Translations under genes and position numbers: made by a program
NCBI GenBank assembly: GCA_964580585.1
Contig: CAZOKZ010000019.1
Coordinates: forward strand, 1 to 64,000
Reading direction: 5' to 3'
DNA length: 64,000 nucleotides
From: CAZOKZ01 sp964580585
Lineage (GTDB): Bacteria; Sumerlaeota; Sumerlaeia; SLMS01; JAHLLQ01
The notes under the pieces: generated by a model
Database searches by the model: none
What the model was told of the DNA's origin: nothing
The model's input: only the letters and a program-made list of their open reading frames with translations
Shown: piece after piece, positions 43,972-52,721 of the stretch
How positions within the stretch are numbered: position 1 is the first letter of the stretch
Layout: every line of letters begins with the position of its first letter

Positions 43972-46900
43972 CTATGACGGCCAATTCCAAACATCGGTTC
44001 TGACGGTTTCATAGTTCGAGTTCAGGTCCGGTTGAAGGAGAACCAACGCGGCGATACGGCGAATCATTTCCGTGACATACTCCGCTTCCTGCATTGTCAG
44101 TCCGCGTCCCAGTATTTGTTTTTCCCGGTAACTCAGCCATTTCTTAATTACTTGATAGCCGCCGATAGTGTACTCCCACACTGCCTGCGGCACGTTTTCC
44201 CAATATGCGGTATCATTGAGGAAAACATCGAGTGTCCCATCTCCAAAACAAGCGACCTGTGTCGCATCTTTTGAAATTTCCTCCCTTAACTTCCCACGCC
44301 CCGGCATGCAGGCGCGATCTTTGCCAAAGTGTCCCCACCCAACAGTCAGGTCCAGTTCGCCTGTGTTTGGGTCAAGCGCGCCGCCGCCCACCTTACGGAT
44401 GATGCCGAGAGTTCTAAGGCTGGTGTTTATTTTGCCGCATGTCACCCCCTCGACTGGCTTGTCCGTATCGAGCAGCGCGGCCACGCGGCGGCCCAACGCG
44501 GTGGAATCGAGCAGCGCTTTCTTTTTCGCGGGCAGCGGGATGCGCGGCCAGTCCTGCCGGATGCCGTCGGCATTTTCTTCCAGGTAGGACGAGCTATAGC
44601 CGATTGCCAGTGCGTGCATCCAGATCAATCCTGCCGTTTCAGCGTCCGCGTCTGGGTCTGGAATACTTAACTGGCGTAGATAATCGCGGCTTGCTTTAGA
44701 GAGATTCGCTTTGATCGTATAGTACGGCTCGGCATCGTCGAATACCGACAACTGGCCACCGGACGCCTTTGGTTGCTCGAATCCATCTCGAATGCGGATT
44801 GGAAAGCATGCATTATCCGGCATGATGAAATGATCGTCGCTCAAACCCGAAACATAATAACAAGGCATGCCTTCAGGCGAAGCCGAAGACCGAAACCGCG
44901 TCATGAAAAACGAATTTCCTTCCCAGCACTGCTTCCAATAAGTCGGACGGGGTTCGTTCCAAAGTGGCCGCACCGACGAATAATAACACCAAATGGTATC
45001 GAATGGCCGGATTGCATATCGCCTTAAAAGCGATAGATCAAATTGTTCCTCCGCCAGTACTTTGTTTCGCGTCAACTTGGCGTTGTATCGGGCGGCGTCT
45101 CTTGCCAATGAACCGATTATTTGCCGAACGGATTCCCAATCAAATTTCGGATCGAAGTAAGCCCGCATCCGCTTATCAAGAGCAGTCCGGTCTATGTCGA
45201 TCAACGCTCCGCCGCGTTTTTCCATCAATCCGTTGGATGGTGGCACTTTACATATATCAATAACGCTGGGCCATTGTTTGTATGCTTCCGTCACCACAAA
45301 AGGCTGAAAACAATATCTATTAAATATGTCTTGTTCAGTCACTTCGTATCTAGAATTCAAGTCTTCCTGTTGAAGACTGGCGAGTACGTCTTGCCGTTTT
45401 GTAACACCCCAGTAATGTTGAAAGTGAACAGTCGGCGTTTTTGTCCGCTTTTCCTTGCGCACCATCAGGCCGATAGCTGTACCGACGCGGATGCCGACCG
45501 CTGTTTGTTCGGTTGAGAAAACGCTTGGGTCGGACTTACTATCGGGGGTCCGCTTTCCTGTCTCGCGGCTGTCGCCATTCATGCAGTCGAACCAGAGTTT
45601 GTCGAACTCGGCGAGAAATCGCTGGCGCATGACGACAAATGATGGATCACTGAGATAGGAGAAATTCGAGATATAACAAACAACACCCGTGCCGCTTTTG
45701 GCAATGCGGCGCTCGGCGATGCGGAAGAAGCGAACGTAGAGTTCATCAAGGTTGAACTTTTTGATTCCCCAGCCGTCTTTCTTGACCGGGGTGTTCAACC
45801 CCTCCTTGTATGGTTCGACCAAGCCGCCTTCCTCCTCGGGGCTGGTCCCGGCGAAAGCGTTGTAAGGCGGATTGCCGAGGATTACAAGAATCGGAGCTTT
45901 CTGCTTAACCTTATTCGCGGCGTCGCGTTCTTCCAACAGTTCTGGAAAAAGGGGGAGTTCGTTCTTGGGCTTCTCAAGCGGTTCCCATCCGGTTAACGCA
46001 TTGGTCAGGTAAACGCCCACGCGTTGATCGCTTTCGTGATCGAGCGGCGCGCCAAGCAGGCGAAGCATCAGACCGAGTTGGAGGTGAGCGATGACGAAAG
46101 GCGCTGGGAGAATCTCGAACCCGAAGACGCGCTCCATAGCGGCGTGCTTGAGCTTTTGCGCCGTCAGGGCGCTGCCTCCTTTTTCTTCCAGTGTCTTGTA
46201 AATACGCTTAAGTGTTTCGACCAGATATGCTCCTGTCCCGCAACATGGATCAAGAATTACAACGCGGTCGTCAGCCAATCCATCGGCGATGTCCAGTTCC
46301 TCGCGCAATACGCGGTCCACGCGTTCGACCTGGTATTGGACGATTTCGGGCGGAGTGTACCAAACGCCAAGTTCTTTGCGTAATTCGGGATCATAGGCTT
46401 TCAGGAACGGCTCATAGAAATACTGGACGGCGTGCTCTTCTTCGAATTTCGAGAAGAATGCGGGCCGGTCAACTCGATTGAGCGCGGACCCTGCCCAGTC
46501 GAGGACTTCGGCGACTCTCAAAGGCTTAAGCTTTAGTGGATCGGCAATCTGATAGAAGAGGCTTTTGACCATAGGGACGTGGAGCGTCCATGCCGCGTTG
46601 TGCCACTCGAAGCGTGCCTTGGGCTGGTCCCAATGATCGCGGCTCCAGAGCACCCAAGAGGAGAAGACACCGTAGAAAAGTGTTTGAACCAACGTGGCCT
46701 GAAAGAAATGTGTTCCCTTATCGCCCGTAAAGGACATTCCAAGAGCTTCTTCAAGACTTTTTTTCAGCCCATCAAGCGCGGGAAGTCCAGCAGCAGCCTC
46801 GACACGATGGCGCGCCTCTCGAGCGTAGGAGGCTAGAAACCAAGCGAGGTCTTCAGGGTTGGCGAGGGCAGCTTCATAGAGCAAAACTCGGCGTAGGAAA

Positions 46901-47409
46901 TCAAGAAGACGTTCACCTTGTACTTCGGCGGTTTTGCGAGGATGAGCCACGAGGTTATGAAAGCCAGTCTCGGATTCTGCTATGCGATAGGTTTCCAAGC
47001 GCAAAGGCTGGCCCAATGCATCACGTCCGATCAAAACAAAGTCGCGATAGTTCGTGACGAGAACGAGTCCGTAATGTTTCCAATATTTTGTGACTTGCTC
47101 CGTTTGAGAAGTAACAAAGGAATCGTCTTTCCACCCTTTCACTTCAATAACGCCGCGTTCGGGTGGCGCGCCTTCGATTGGCCGGTCGTCTTTTGAACGT
47201 TGGAATTGGTTCGCGGTGAAAAGGCCGAAGTCGGGCGATCCCGCGCCGGTGTTGGCTAGTTGGGCAACGGCGCGGACCTTGGGTTTGAGCTTCGCGCCCT
47301 CTGCATTAAGGAGCGTTTCAAGCGCAGCATAATAGGAAGTCTCTGCCGTAGCGCCGCCCGTTCGGTGGATTTCGGAAAGAGTCTTTAGGTAATTTTCGAC
47401 CGGATGCAT
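43972..47409 (-). CDS. Single-chain restriction-modification enzyme (type ISP-like, without helicase)
   Basis: A 1145-residue enzyme combining cleavage, methylation and recognition. The N-terminal part has a PD-(D/E)xK-like nuclease core (SPDFGLF and GVIEVKG). An adenine-N6 methyltransferase follows with motif I LDPCCGTGAYLVE and motif IV GNPPY. The C-terminal several hundred residues resemble the type ISP/LlaBIII specificity domain (YTIGGYQVIKKWLSYRE, EYVTEMIRRIAALV). No DEAD/RecA helicase motifs are present between nuclease and methyltransferase, unlike true type ISP enzymes. ATG 47409 (MHPVENYL) gives the family-like start; GTG 47478 is an alternative. Its neighbours on both sides are unknown genes, fitting a mobile defence island. 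Confidence 0.85.
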   Translation of the reverse strand: MHPVENYLKTLSEIHRTGGATAETSYYAALETLLNAEGAKLKPKVRAVAQLANTGAGSPDFGLFTANQFQRSKDDRPIEGAPPERGVIEVKGWKDDSFVTSQTEQVTKYWKHYGLVLVTNYRDFVLIGRDALGQPLRLETYRIAESETGFHNLVAHPRKTAEVQGERLLDFLRRVLLYEAALANPEDLAWFLASYAREARHRVEAAAGLPALDGLKKSLEEALGMSFTGDKGTHFFQATLVQTLFYGVFSSWVLWSRDHWDQPKARFEWHNAAWTLHVPMVKSLFYQIADPLKLKPLRVAEVLDWAGSALNRVDRPAFFSKFEEEHAVQYFYEPFLKAYDPELRKELGVWYTPPEIVQYQVERVDRVLREELDIADGLADDRVVILDPCCGTGAYLVETLKRIYKTLEEKGGSALTAQKLKHAAMERVFGFEILPAPFVIAHLQLGLMLRLLGAPLDHESDQRVGVYLTNALTGWEPLEKPKNELPLFPELLEERDAANKVKQKAPILVILGNPPYNAFAGTSPEEEGGLVEPYKEGLNTPVKKDGWGIKKFNLDELYVRFFRIAERRIAKSGTGVVCYISNFSYLSDPSFVVMRQRFLAEFDKLWFDCMNGDSRETGKRTPDSKSDPSVFSTEQTAVGIRVGTAIGLMVRKEKRTKTPTVHFQHYWGVTKRQDVLASLQQEDLNSRYEVTEQDIFNRYCFQPFVVTEAYKQWPSVIDICKVPPSNGLMEKRGGALIDIDRTALDKRMRAYFDPKFDWESVRQIIGSLARDAARYNAKLTRNKVLAEEQFDLSLLRRYAIRPFDTIWCYYSSVRPLWNEPRPTYWKQCWEGNSFFMTRFRSSASPEGMPCYYVSGLSDDHFIMPDNACFPIRIRDGFEQPKASGGQLSVFDDAEPYYTIKANLSKASRDYLRQLSIPDPDADAETAGLIWMHALAIGYSSSYLEENADGIRQDWPRIPLPAKKKALLDSTALGRRVAALLDTDKPVEGVTCGKINTSLRTLGIIRKVGGGALDPNTGELDLTVGWGHFGKDRACMPGRGKLREEISKDATQVACFGDGTLDVFLNDTAYWENVPQAVWEYTIGGYQVIKKWLSYREKQILGRGLTMQEAEYVTEMIRRIAALVLLQPDLNSNYETVRTDVWNWPS

Positions 47410-47525
47410 TTCCGCTCCCGTGGCGTTGTGCTCCCCAATCCAAAACCGAGGAGGGACACCATTAACTTGAATGGGCACTTATCCCCGTCAAAGTTGTAGG
47501 AGCGCAAGGGTTTCGGGAAAGGCGA

Positions 47526-48233
47526 TTACGAAACGCGTTGGGTGAGTACGGCGGCGAAGGGAGCGCTGGGGATGCCTTCGCCACTGATGATCGTGACGCG
47601 GCAGCCAAAGCGCGCGCCGTTCGGTTGTGGGAAGCGAATATCGGAAAAGCTGGTGGGATTGGCGACGGGAGCGAGGTCGGGGAACGAGCCGGAGTTCAGG
47701 CCTTTTGCGGCGCGATATTCGTAGGGTTGAGGTTTGCGGGCGGGACTGGGAAGGGCGGGTGTCATTTCGACATAAAGACGATGACCCGCGACGGTGGCGA
47801 GCGTGTGCGTTGCACGGATGCTCAGGGTTGTATCGTTCGACGAGGGGAGAACGGTCAGCCCCGTTGGCGCGGCGGGCGGTGATTCCATGGGGGCGGAAGT
47901 TGGCAGGGGGGCTCCAGCGGCTTGGAGATACCAGGCGGCTTTGAGATAAACGGCTTGGCCGTTTGGGCCGTTGCCTTTGTTGTTTCGATTGGTTTTGAAG
48001 TACGCAGAGGCGTAGAAATCCCACGCTTGGCGCTGGGCATCGGTGAGGGTTTTCCATTGCTTGCTGGCTGTGGAGAAAAACGCGCGGGCAAGCAGTTGCT
48101 CGGTTGTCGAGGGAGCGTTCTTCTTTTCGCGTCGGTCGGCGATGACGGTGCCGTTTTTCGTGTTGCGAAAGTTGAAGTTGCCAAGGTCGCCGCTGATGGC
48201 GCCGAGAATGCCGGAGAGTTGAGCGGTTGCCAT
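47526..48233 (-). CDS. Hypothetical protein, possibly phage- or surface-associated
   Basis: A 235-residue protein, not recognised. The N-terminal half contains GDLGNFNFRNTKNGTVIADR and the helical motif ASKQWKTLTDAQRQAWDFYA, which recalls short proteins of phage and integrated elements. The second half, after a proline-rich linker, looks like a beta-rich (fibronectin-like) domain (PTGLTVLPSSNDTTLSIRAT, RLYVEMTPALP). There is no signal peptide. It is directly upstream of the restriction-modification gene (117 bp) on the same strand. ATG 48233 has AGGAG about ten bases upstream. Confidence 0.55.
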   Translation of the reverse strand: MATAQLSGILGAISGDLGNFNFRNTKNGTVIADRREKKNAPSTTEQLLARAFFSTASKQWKTLTDAQRQAWDFYASAYFKTNRNNKGNGPNGQAVYLKAAWYLQAAGAPLPTSAPMESPPAAPTGLTVLPSSNDTTLSIRATHTLATVAGHRLYVEMTPALPSPARKPQPYEYRAAKGLNSGSFPDLAPVANPTSFSDIRFPQPNGARFGCRVTIISGEGIPSAPFAAVLTQRVS

Positions 48234-48505
48234 GAGGAGGATGCTCCTTGAGTTGTGGATATAGGAAAAGTGTCAAGGGAAGGTGGAATCGATGACTTTC
48301 TAGCGCGTTAATTCGCAAGGAGTGTTGCATAGGCGGGAATGGAATGCAGGACGCCGTGAACGGATTGGACAAATAGCTCAAGTTGGCTGGAAATGCGTAA
48401 TTGGCGTGAGGGATCGCGTATAGGCCGTGTAAAGGCCGCGTGTAAGCCGCGTAAAGGCCCTTTTCCCTTGCCGTCGGTTTGCGCCTTGGACCTCACTGGT
48501 TTGCT

Positions 48506-49375
48506 ATGAAGCCAGTCTCGTTAATCATTCCTGTGTACAACGAATCCGGGTCCGTGGCGGCGCTCGTGCCGCGGCTGGCCAAGGTGCTTGCCCAATTACC
48601 CGGCGGCAGCGAAGTCGTTCTGGTGAACGACGGATCGCGCGATGGGTCGGGCGAGGCGCTTGCCCAGGCGCTCGAAGGCTGCACCGAGCCCATTCGTCTC
48701 ATGTCGCACGCGCGTAATCGGGGGTACGGAGCCGCACTCAAAACAGGCATCGCCCATTCAACGTGCCCGTGGATTGCCATCACCGACGCCGATGGCACGT
48801 ATCCGCTGGGAAAATTGCCGCGCTTGCTGCGCGAAATGGACGGGGGAGCCACGATGGCCGTCGGGGCCCGCCGCCTGGGCGAACAACCCCTGGTTCGTCG
48901 CCCGGCAAAAGCGTTCCTGAACGCCTTTGCCTCGTTTTTGGCCGAATCCCCGATCCCCGATATCAACAGCGGTTTGCGCGTGTTCACGCGCGAGGCCGTG
49001 CTGCGTCACATCAAGCTGATGCCTGACGGATTTTCGTTCACCACGACGATTACAATGGCGCTGCTGGGCGAGGGCGAGCCGGTGGTTTACGTCCCGATTC
49101 GTTACCGCGCGCGCGTTGGCGAATCGAAAATCCGCCCCGTGCGCGACATGATGAATTTCCTGCTGCTCATTTGCCGCATGGCGGTGCTGTTCAACCCGCT
49201 CAAGGTCTTTGTTCCCGCCGCGCTGGTGTTCGTGCTGGCCAGCTTTTGCCTGCTACTCGCGAGATTGTTTTTGGCCGAGTCCGTCGGGGTTGCCACGACA
49301 ATTGTGTTATTCGTCGCCGGAGTTCAGATGTTTGCTATTGGGTTGTTGGCGGATCTGATCAATCGCCGAAGATGA
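48506..49375 (+). CDS. Family 2 glycosyltransferase with C-terminal membrane helices
   Basis: A 289-residue GT-A fold enzyme of the DPM1/GtrB type. The N-terminus SLIIPVYNESGSV, NDGSRDGSGEAL and TDADGTYPL (the metal-binding DxD) are typical; two C-terminal hydrophobic helices (ALVFVLASFCLLLARLF; TTIVLFVAGVQMFAIGLL) anchor it to the membrane. Such enzymes transfer a sugar to a polyprenyl phosphate. ATG 48506 is used. Its TGA overlaps the tadA ATG (ATGA at 49372-49375), so the pair is translationally coupled although the functions differ. Confidence 0.88.
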   Translation: MKPVSLIIPVYNESGSVAALVPRLAKVLAQLPGGSEVVLVNDGSRDGSGEALAQALEGCTEPIRLMSHARNRGYGAALKTGIAHSTCPWIAITDADGTYPLGKLPRLLREMDGGATMAVGARRLGEQPLVRRPAKAFLNAFASFLAESPIPDINSGLRVFTREAVLRHIKLMPDGFSFTTTITMALLGEGEPVVYVPIRYRARVGESKIRPVRDMMNFLLLICRMAVLFNPLKVFVPAALVFVLASFCLLLARLFLAESVGVATTIVLFVAGVQMFAIGLLADLINRRR

Positions 49376-49848
49376 ACCTTTTCGATGAAAATTACTGGAT
49401 GGATCGAGCGTTGGCCATGGCGCGGCTGGCGGCCCGCCGCGGCGAAGTCCCGATCGGGTGCGTGATTGTGCTCGACGGCGCGTTGTTGGCTTCGAGCCAC
49501 GATGGCAAAGAGCTGTTCGACGATCCGACCGCCCACGCCGAGATTCTTGCCCTGCGCTCGGCAGCCGAACGCCTGGGCGATTGGCGGCTCGATGGCGCCG
49601 AAATGTTTGTCACACTTGAACCCTGTCCCATGTGCGCAGGGGCGCTGCTCCATTCTCGGGTCAAGCGGCTGGTTTACGCCGCTTCCAATCCGCGCTGGGG
49701 TGCTTGTGGCGCGGACCCCAATATTCTTTCCAACCCCCGCTTCAACCATGCCGTGGAAGTGCTTGCGGGCGTTCGGGAGCAAAAAAGTGCGGATTTGCTG
49801 AAAGCGACCTTCCGTCAATGGCGCCAAGAGAAACAGGCTTCCGGCTAA
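49372..49848 (+). CDS. tadA: tRNA-specific adenosine-34 deaminase
   Basis: A 158-residue zinc deaminase that converts A34 of tRNA-Arg(ACG) to inosine. The active site is complete: HAEILAL supplies the zinc His and the proton-shuttle Glu, and PCPMCAGAL supplies two zinc Cys. The C-terminal RFNHAVEVLAGV segment is typical of TadA. Length is normal. It overlaps the glycosyltransferase gene by four bases and is followed by about 830 bp without a recognised gene. Confidence 0.93.
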   Translation: MNLFDENYWMDRALAMARLAARRGEVPIGCVIVLDGALLASSHDGKELFDDPTAHAEILALRSAAERLGDWRLDGAEMFVTLEPCPMCAGALLHSRVKRLVYAASNPRWGACGADPNILSNPRFNHAVEVLAGVREQKSADLLKATFRQWRQEKQASG

Positions 49849-50604
49849 AGCGCCCCAAAACAGACCAACTCAAGTTGTCGCACGGGACAAATTTTCCCGT
49901 TCAGAGACAAAACAAATCTTTTTCTCAGAATTTCATCCATTGGGGAGACCGAGGAGGTGGAGGGGGCGATTTGCTGTATCAAAAAAGGTCGTAGCGTTTT
50001 GCGTCACTTTCGAGATTGTTCGACGATAACGTTCAGCAAGTGCGGTATCGGGCCTTTGTTTTTCATGCCATCTCTGATTTAAAGCTATTATTAGCAATGA
50101 TCTGCATAGCGGGAAACCGGTTTTTTTTGCCCAAAAAACAACCGAATCGATGTTCTGGCGCATCGAATTTCAAGGTCTCGATGTTAGAAAAAAAACGGCT
50201 GTACATGATGGAGACTATTGACGCCACCCATGCGGATGCGTCTAAATTTATAAATTCCGTTTGTTGCGAGAGAAAAATAGGCTGGCACGCATCTGGTATC
50301 AAATGTACGTGAAAGAGTTGGACGAGCCATACTTACGAATAATACTTGACGTGTATGGCGCCAACATGCAAGTGTGGATACAAGCCTGAATAGGGATTGC
50401 GAGTGCTTCTTGAGCTTTCCCTGCAAGAGAGAAATCAGGTGAGTTGAAACAAATACAAGCCACAAAGGCTTAACGACATGCCAGAGCTAGGGGCCGAATC
50501 GGTTCGGATGCGATAGGGTACAAACATACGGTAGTCGCGGGGTGATTTGCCGTCGCAACTTAATCGTACTCATATCCAATCTTACTTTCTATGCAAATGT
50601 GTAA

Positions 50605-50619
50605 TTGACATGGGGTCAA
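50605..50619. promoter_or_regulatory. TTGAC-5-GTCAA inverted repeat, possible autoregulatory operator
   Basis: Perfect 5-bp arms TTGAC (50605-50609) and GTCAA (50615-50619). TTGACA could also serve as a -35 element. It lies 64 bp before the start of the XRE regulator, which could bind it. Confidence 0.4.
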
Positions 50620-50632
50620 GGGGAATTTACCT

Positions 50633-50656
50633 GCACAGCAAAGCATTCCGCTGTGC
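50633..50656. promoter_or_regulatory. GCACAGC-10-GCTGTGC inverted repeat
   Basis: Perfect 7-bp arms at 50633-50639 and 50650-50656, 26 bp before the XRE regulator start. It could be an operator or a leader hairpin. Confidence 0.4.
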
Positions 50657-50682
50657 CATACCAACAAGGTGGTAATCAGTTT

Positions 50683-51477
50683 ATGAGTGCTAACTTCTTT
50701 TCGGATGCTCTCAGACAGGCAATGGCCAACCGGCATTTCAACCAGGCACAACTGGCCGAGTTTCTCGGCGTTGATCCCGCCTATGTTTCCCGGTGGCTTA
50801 AGGGGTCGAGCCCTCGCATCGATCAGATGCGCAATGTGCTGACCACGCTGGGGTGGGAACTCGATCGTGCGCGTCCCGATTATGACCCCTTCGCCGATGC
50901 CATCACGAAAATCAAAGATACCCCGGATCCGCAGACGGGAAAAAAAATTGCCGAGAAGTCAACCGAGTACAAAAAACTCGATGATATCAAGGACTTGCTG
51001 GAAGGAGCGGCCGAGGCGCACAAGCGTCTGAGCCACGAGCCGGTACCGCTGTATGGCGGCATCAGCGCCGCGGACGGTGTCGTCTCGTACAAAGAATCGG
51101 ACAAAGCGCCCGATTTCGATAGCCTGACCGGGCTTTACGGTCCGGTCGAGTACGCCGACAACGCGTTGTACATGCTCACGGTCAGCGGCAATGAACTGGC
51201 GCCGACATATCTTAATGGTGCCCGCTTGTTGCTGCGTCGCGTTCTTCAACCCAACGCGGTCCCAAACGGTGCCGAAGTCATTCTCGAAGCCGTGCGCAAA
51301 CCCGGCAAGCTGCATCTGCGTCGTCTGGTCCGCGTCATGGACAAAGACGCCGGTCGTGTGGAGAAAGTCATCGGACTTCCCATGGTCGAAGGCCAGGAAT
51401 ACCTGTTCTTCAAACCACGTGAAGTCAAACTCCATTCGGTTGTTGTGGGAAGCATCAACACGCATCCCAACGCATGA
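50683..51477 (+). CDS. XRE-family regulator with degenerate S24 (CI/LexA-like) domain
   Basis: A 264-residue protein. An N-terminal XRE helix-turn-helix (QAQLAEFLGVDPAYVSRWLK, residues about 18-37) is joined by a charged helical linker to an S24-type domain (VPLYGGISAADGVV to YLFFKPREVKLHSVVVG). At the place where LexA and CI have the nucleophile in G-x-S-M, this protein reads SGNELAPTY, so the serine is replaced, and the lysine site is not clear. It is therefore probably a non-cleaved dimerising repressor or a small-molecule-bound regulator. ATG 50683 is preferred; AAGGTGG lies upstream. A terminator follows it. No prophage genes are adjacent. Confidence 0.8.
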   Translation: MSANFFSDALRQAMANRHFNQAQLAEFLGVDPAYVSRWLKGSSPRIDQMRNVLTTLGWELDRARPDYDPFADAITKIKDTPDPQTGKKIAEKSTEYKKLDDIKDLLEGAAEAHKRLSHEPVPLYGGISAADGVVSYKESDKAPDFDSLTGLYGPVEYADNALYMLTVSGNELAPTYLNGARLLLRRVLQPNAVPNGAEVILEAVRKPGKLHLRRLVRVMDKDAGRVEKVIGLPMVEGQEYLFFKPREVKLHSVVVGSINTHPNA

Positions 51478-51510
51478 CCGTCTGACCACCGTTTTGCGAG
51501 AGATCCGAAG

Positions 51511-51548
51511 TCCGCCACCGAACCCCGCCGGTGGCGGATTCGCTTTTT
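51511..51548 (+). terminator. Intrinsic terminator after the XRE regulator
   Basis: Ten-bp perfect stem TCCGCCACCG (51511-51520) with CGGTGGCGGA, 8-nt loop, followed by TTCGCTTTTT. Confidence 0.8.
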
Positions 51549-51619
51549 GAGCCCATGAGCCCGGAATTTGCGTCGGCCGCTTTCAACGTCTTCCAAAAGG
51601 ACCCCCATTCGGACTAACC

Positions 51620-52510
51620 ATGCGATCCATTGGAACCCTGAGAGAAAAACAACACGCGCAAACTTTCGGCGATATCCTGTATGCCCATGGGATTGAAAAC
51701 GAAATCGAGCAACAACCCGATCAGGCCTGGGCCGTCTGGGTGCTTGACGACGAACAGCTCGCCACGGCGCAGCAGCATCTGGCCGCGTTTTCGCAAAATC
51801 CCACCGATCCGCGATTCGCCCAGGACGCCGCTCGCGGACGTGAACGATGGCAAGCGAACCAAAAAAACGAAAAACGCAAGCGCGCCAATTATGTCGATGC
51901 CCGCACTACCTTTGCGCGCGCCAAAGCCGACCAACACGGTTTTCTCACCGTGGGGTTGGTCGTTATTTGCATTGGTACCTTCCTTGTGATCAACATCGCC
52001 AAGGCCGACCAACTTCAGGAATATTTCTTAATATCCACCAGCCTCAACACGTTCCTGCCAGAAATTCGTGCAGGCCAGTTTTGGCGCCTGCTCACTCCCA
52101 TCTTTCTGCATTTTGAAATTCTGCACATCATCTTCAACGTACTTTGGCTCAAACAACTCGGTTTGCTGATCGAGCGCGTGCATGGAACATTGGTGCTCTT
52201 GGGCCAAGTGCTTCTGTTCGGCGTGCTTTCCAACCTGGGCCAGTACATCACATCCGGGCCGTATTTTGGTGGCATGTCGGGTGTTGTGTACGGACTATTT
52301 GGCTTCGTTTGGTTGAGGGGGAAATTCGACCGTTCGGTCCAATATGAAATCCCCAAAGACACCGCCATGCTGATGGTCGTGTGGTACGTGCTGTGTTTCA
52401 CCGGTATCTTCGGAGGCATTGCCAACACCGCTCACACCGTCGGTTTTATCCTCGGCATGGCGTGGGGATACGCATCGTCGGGACATTGGAAACGATATTT
52501 ACAGGGATGA
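51620..52510 (+). CDS. Rhomboid intramembrane serine protease (GlpG-like)
   Basis: A 296-residue protease. The first ~105 residues form a soluble GlpG-type N-terminal domain; then six membrane helices follow. Active-site features: WR motif in AGQFWRLLTPIFLH, HIIFN in helix 2 (oxyanion His/Asn), nucleophile Ser in GGMSGVVYG in helix 4 and the base His in NTAHTVGFILG in helix 6. It cleaves transmembrane substrates in the inner membrane. ATG 51620 is consistent with the N-terminal domain. It lies alone between a terminator and the convergent dusB gene. Confidence 0.9.
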   Translation: MRSIGTLREKQHAQTFGDILYAHGIENEIEQQPDQAWAVWVLDDEQLATAQQHLAAFSQNPTDPRFAQDAARGRERWQANQKNEKRKRANYVDARTTFARAKADQHGFLTVGLVVICIGTFLVINIAKADQLQEYFLISTSLNTFLPEIRAGQFWRLLTPIFLHFEILHIIFNVLWLKQLGLLIERVHGTLVLLGQVLLFGVLSNLGQYITSGPYFGGMSGVVYGLFGFVWLRGKFDRSVQYEIPKDTAMLMVVWYVLCFTGIFGGIANTAHTVGFILGMAWGYASSGHWKRYLQG

Positions 52511-52670
52511 AGGATGGGGGATGGAATTTTGTTCGCTCGCTTTCACAGAATAGAAACACTCTGCATCGCACCTTCGTTGCACGAAAATTCGTTTTATGCC
52601 CTAAATCATCGAAAAGATGGGTAACGTCGCTAGTTACACTTTGATGTCGAAATCCTCTCCGTTCATTCTC

Positions 52671-52714
52671 CGCTTGCCCGCTGGAGCTATAGCGAAAGCG
52701 GGTGCCTCCGTGGT
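52671..52714. repeat. Hairpin repeat, copy 2 (inverted relative to 1292-1341)
   Basis: Read on the minus strand it begins ACCACGGAGGCACCCGC, matching the repeat at 1292 in its first half. Arms CCCGCT (52677-52682) and AGCGGG (52697-52702) form a short stem. It lies between convergent genes. Confidence 0.5.
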
Positions 52715-52721
52715 TTGCTTT

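Larger units (their letters stand above)
49849..50682. other. AT-rich stretch with no recognised gene
   Basis: About 830 bp. Short open frames exist on both strands, but none resembles a protein or has a good ribosome site. The base composition is more AT-rich than the flanking genes. Near its right end are two inverted repeats (50605-50619, 50633-50656) upstream of the XRE regulator. Confidence 0.5.

Noticed and set aside
48421..48465. Imperfect repeats of the type GTAAAGGCCGCGT as a CRISPR or iteron array
   Set aside because: Only three short, degenerate units without spacers of regular length; no cas or rep genes.
50683..51477. Prophage immunity region around the XRE-S24 gene
   Set aside because: No integrase, Cro, or structural phage genes adjoin it; the neighbours are tadA and a rhomboid protease.
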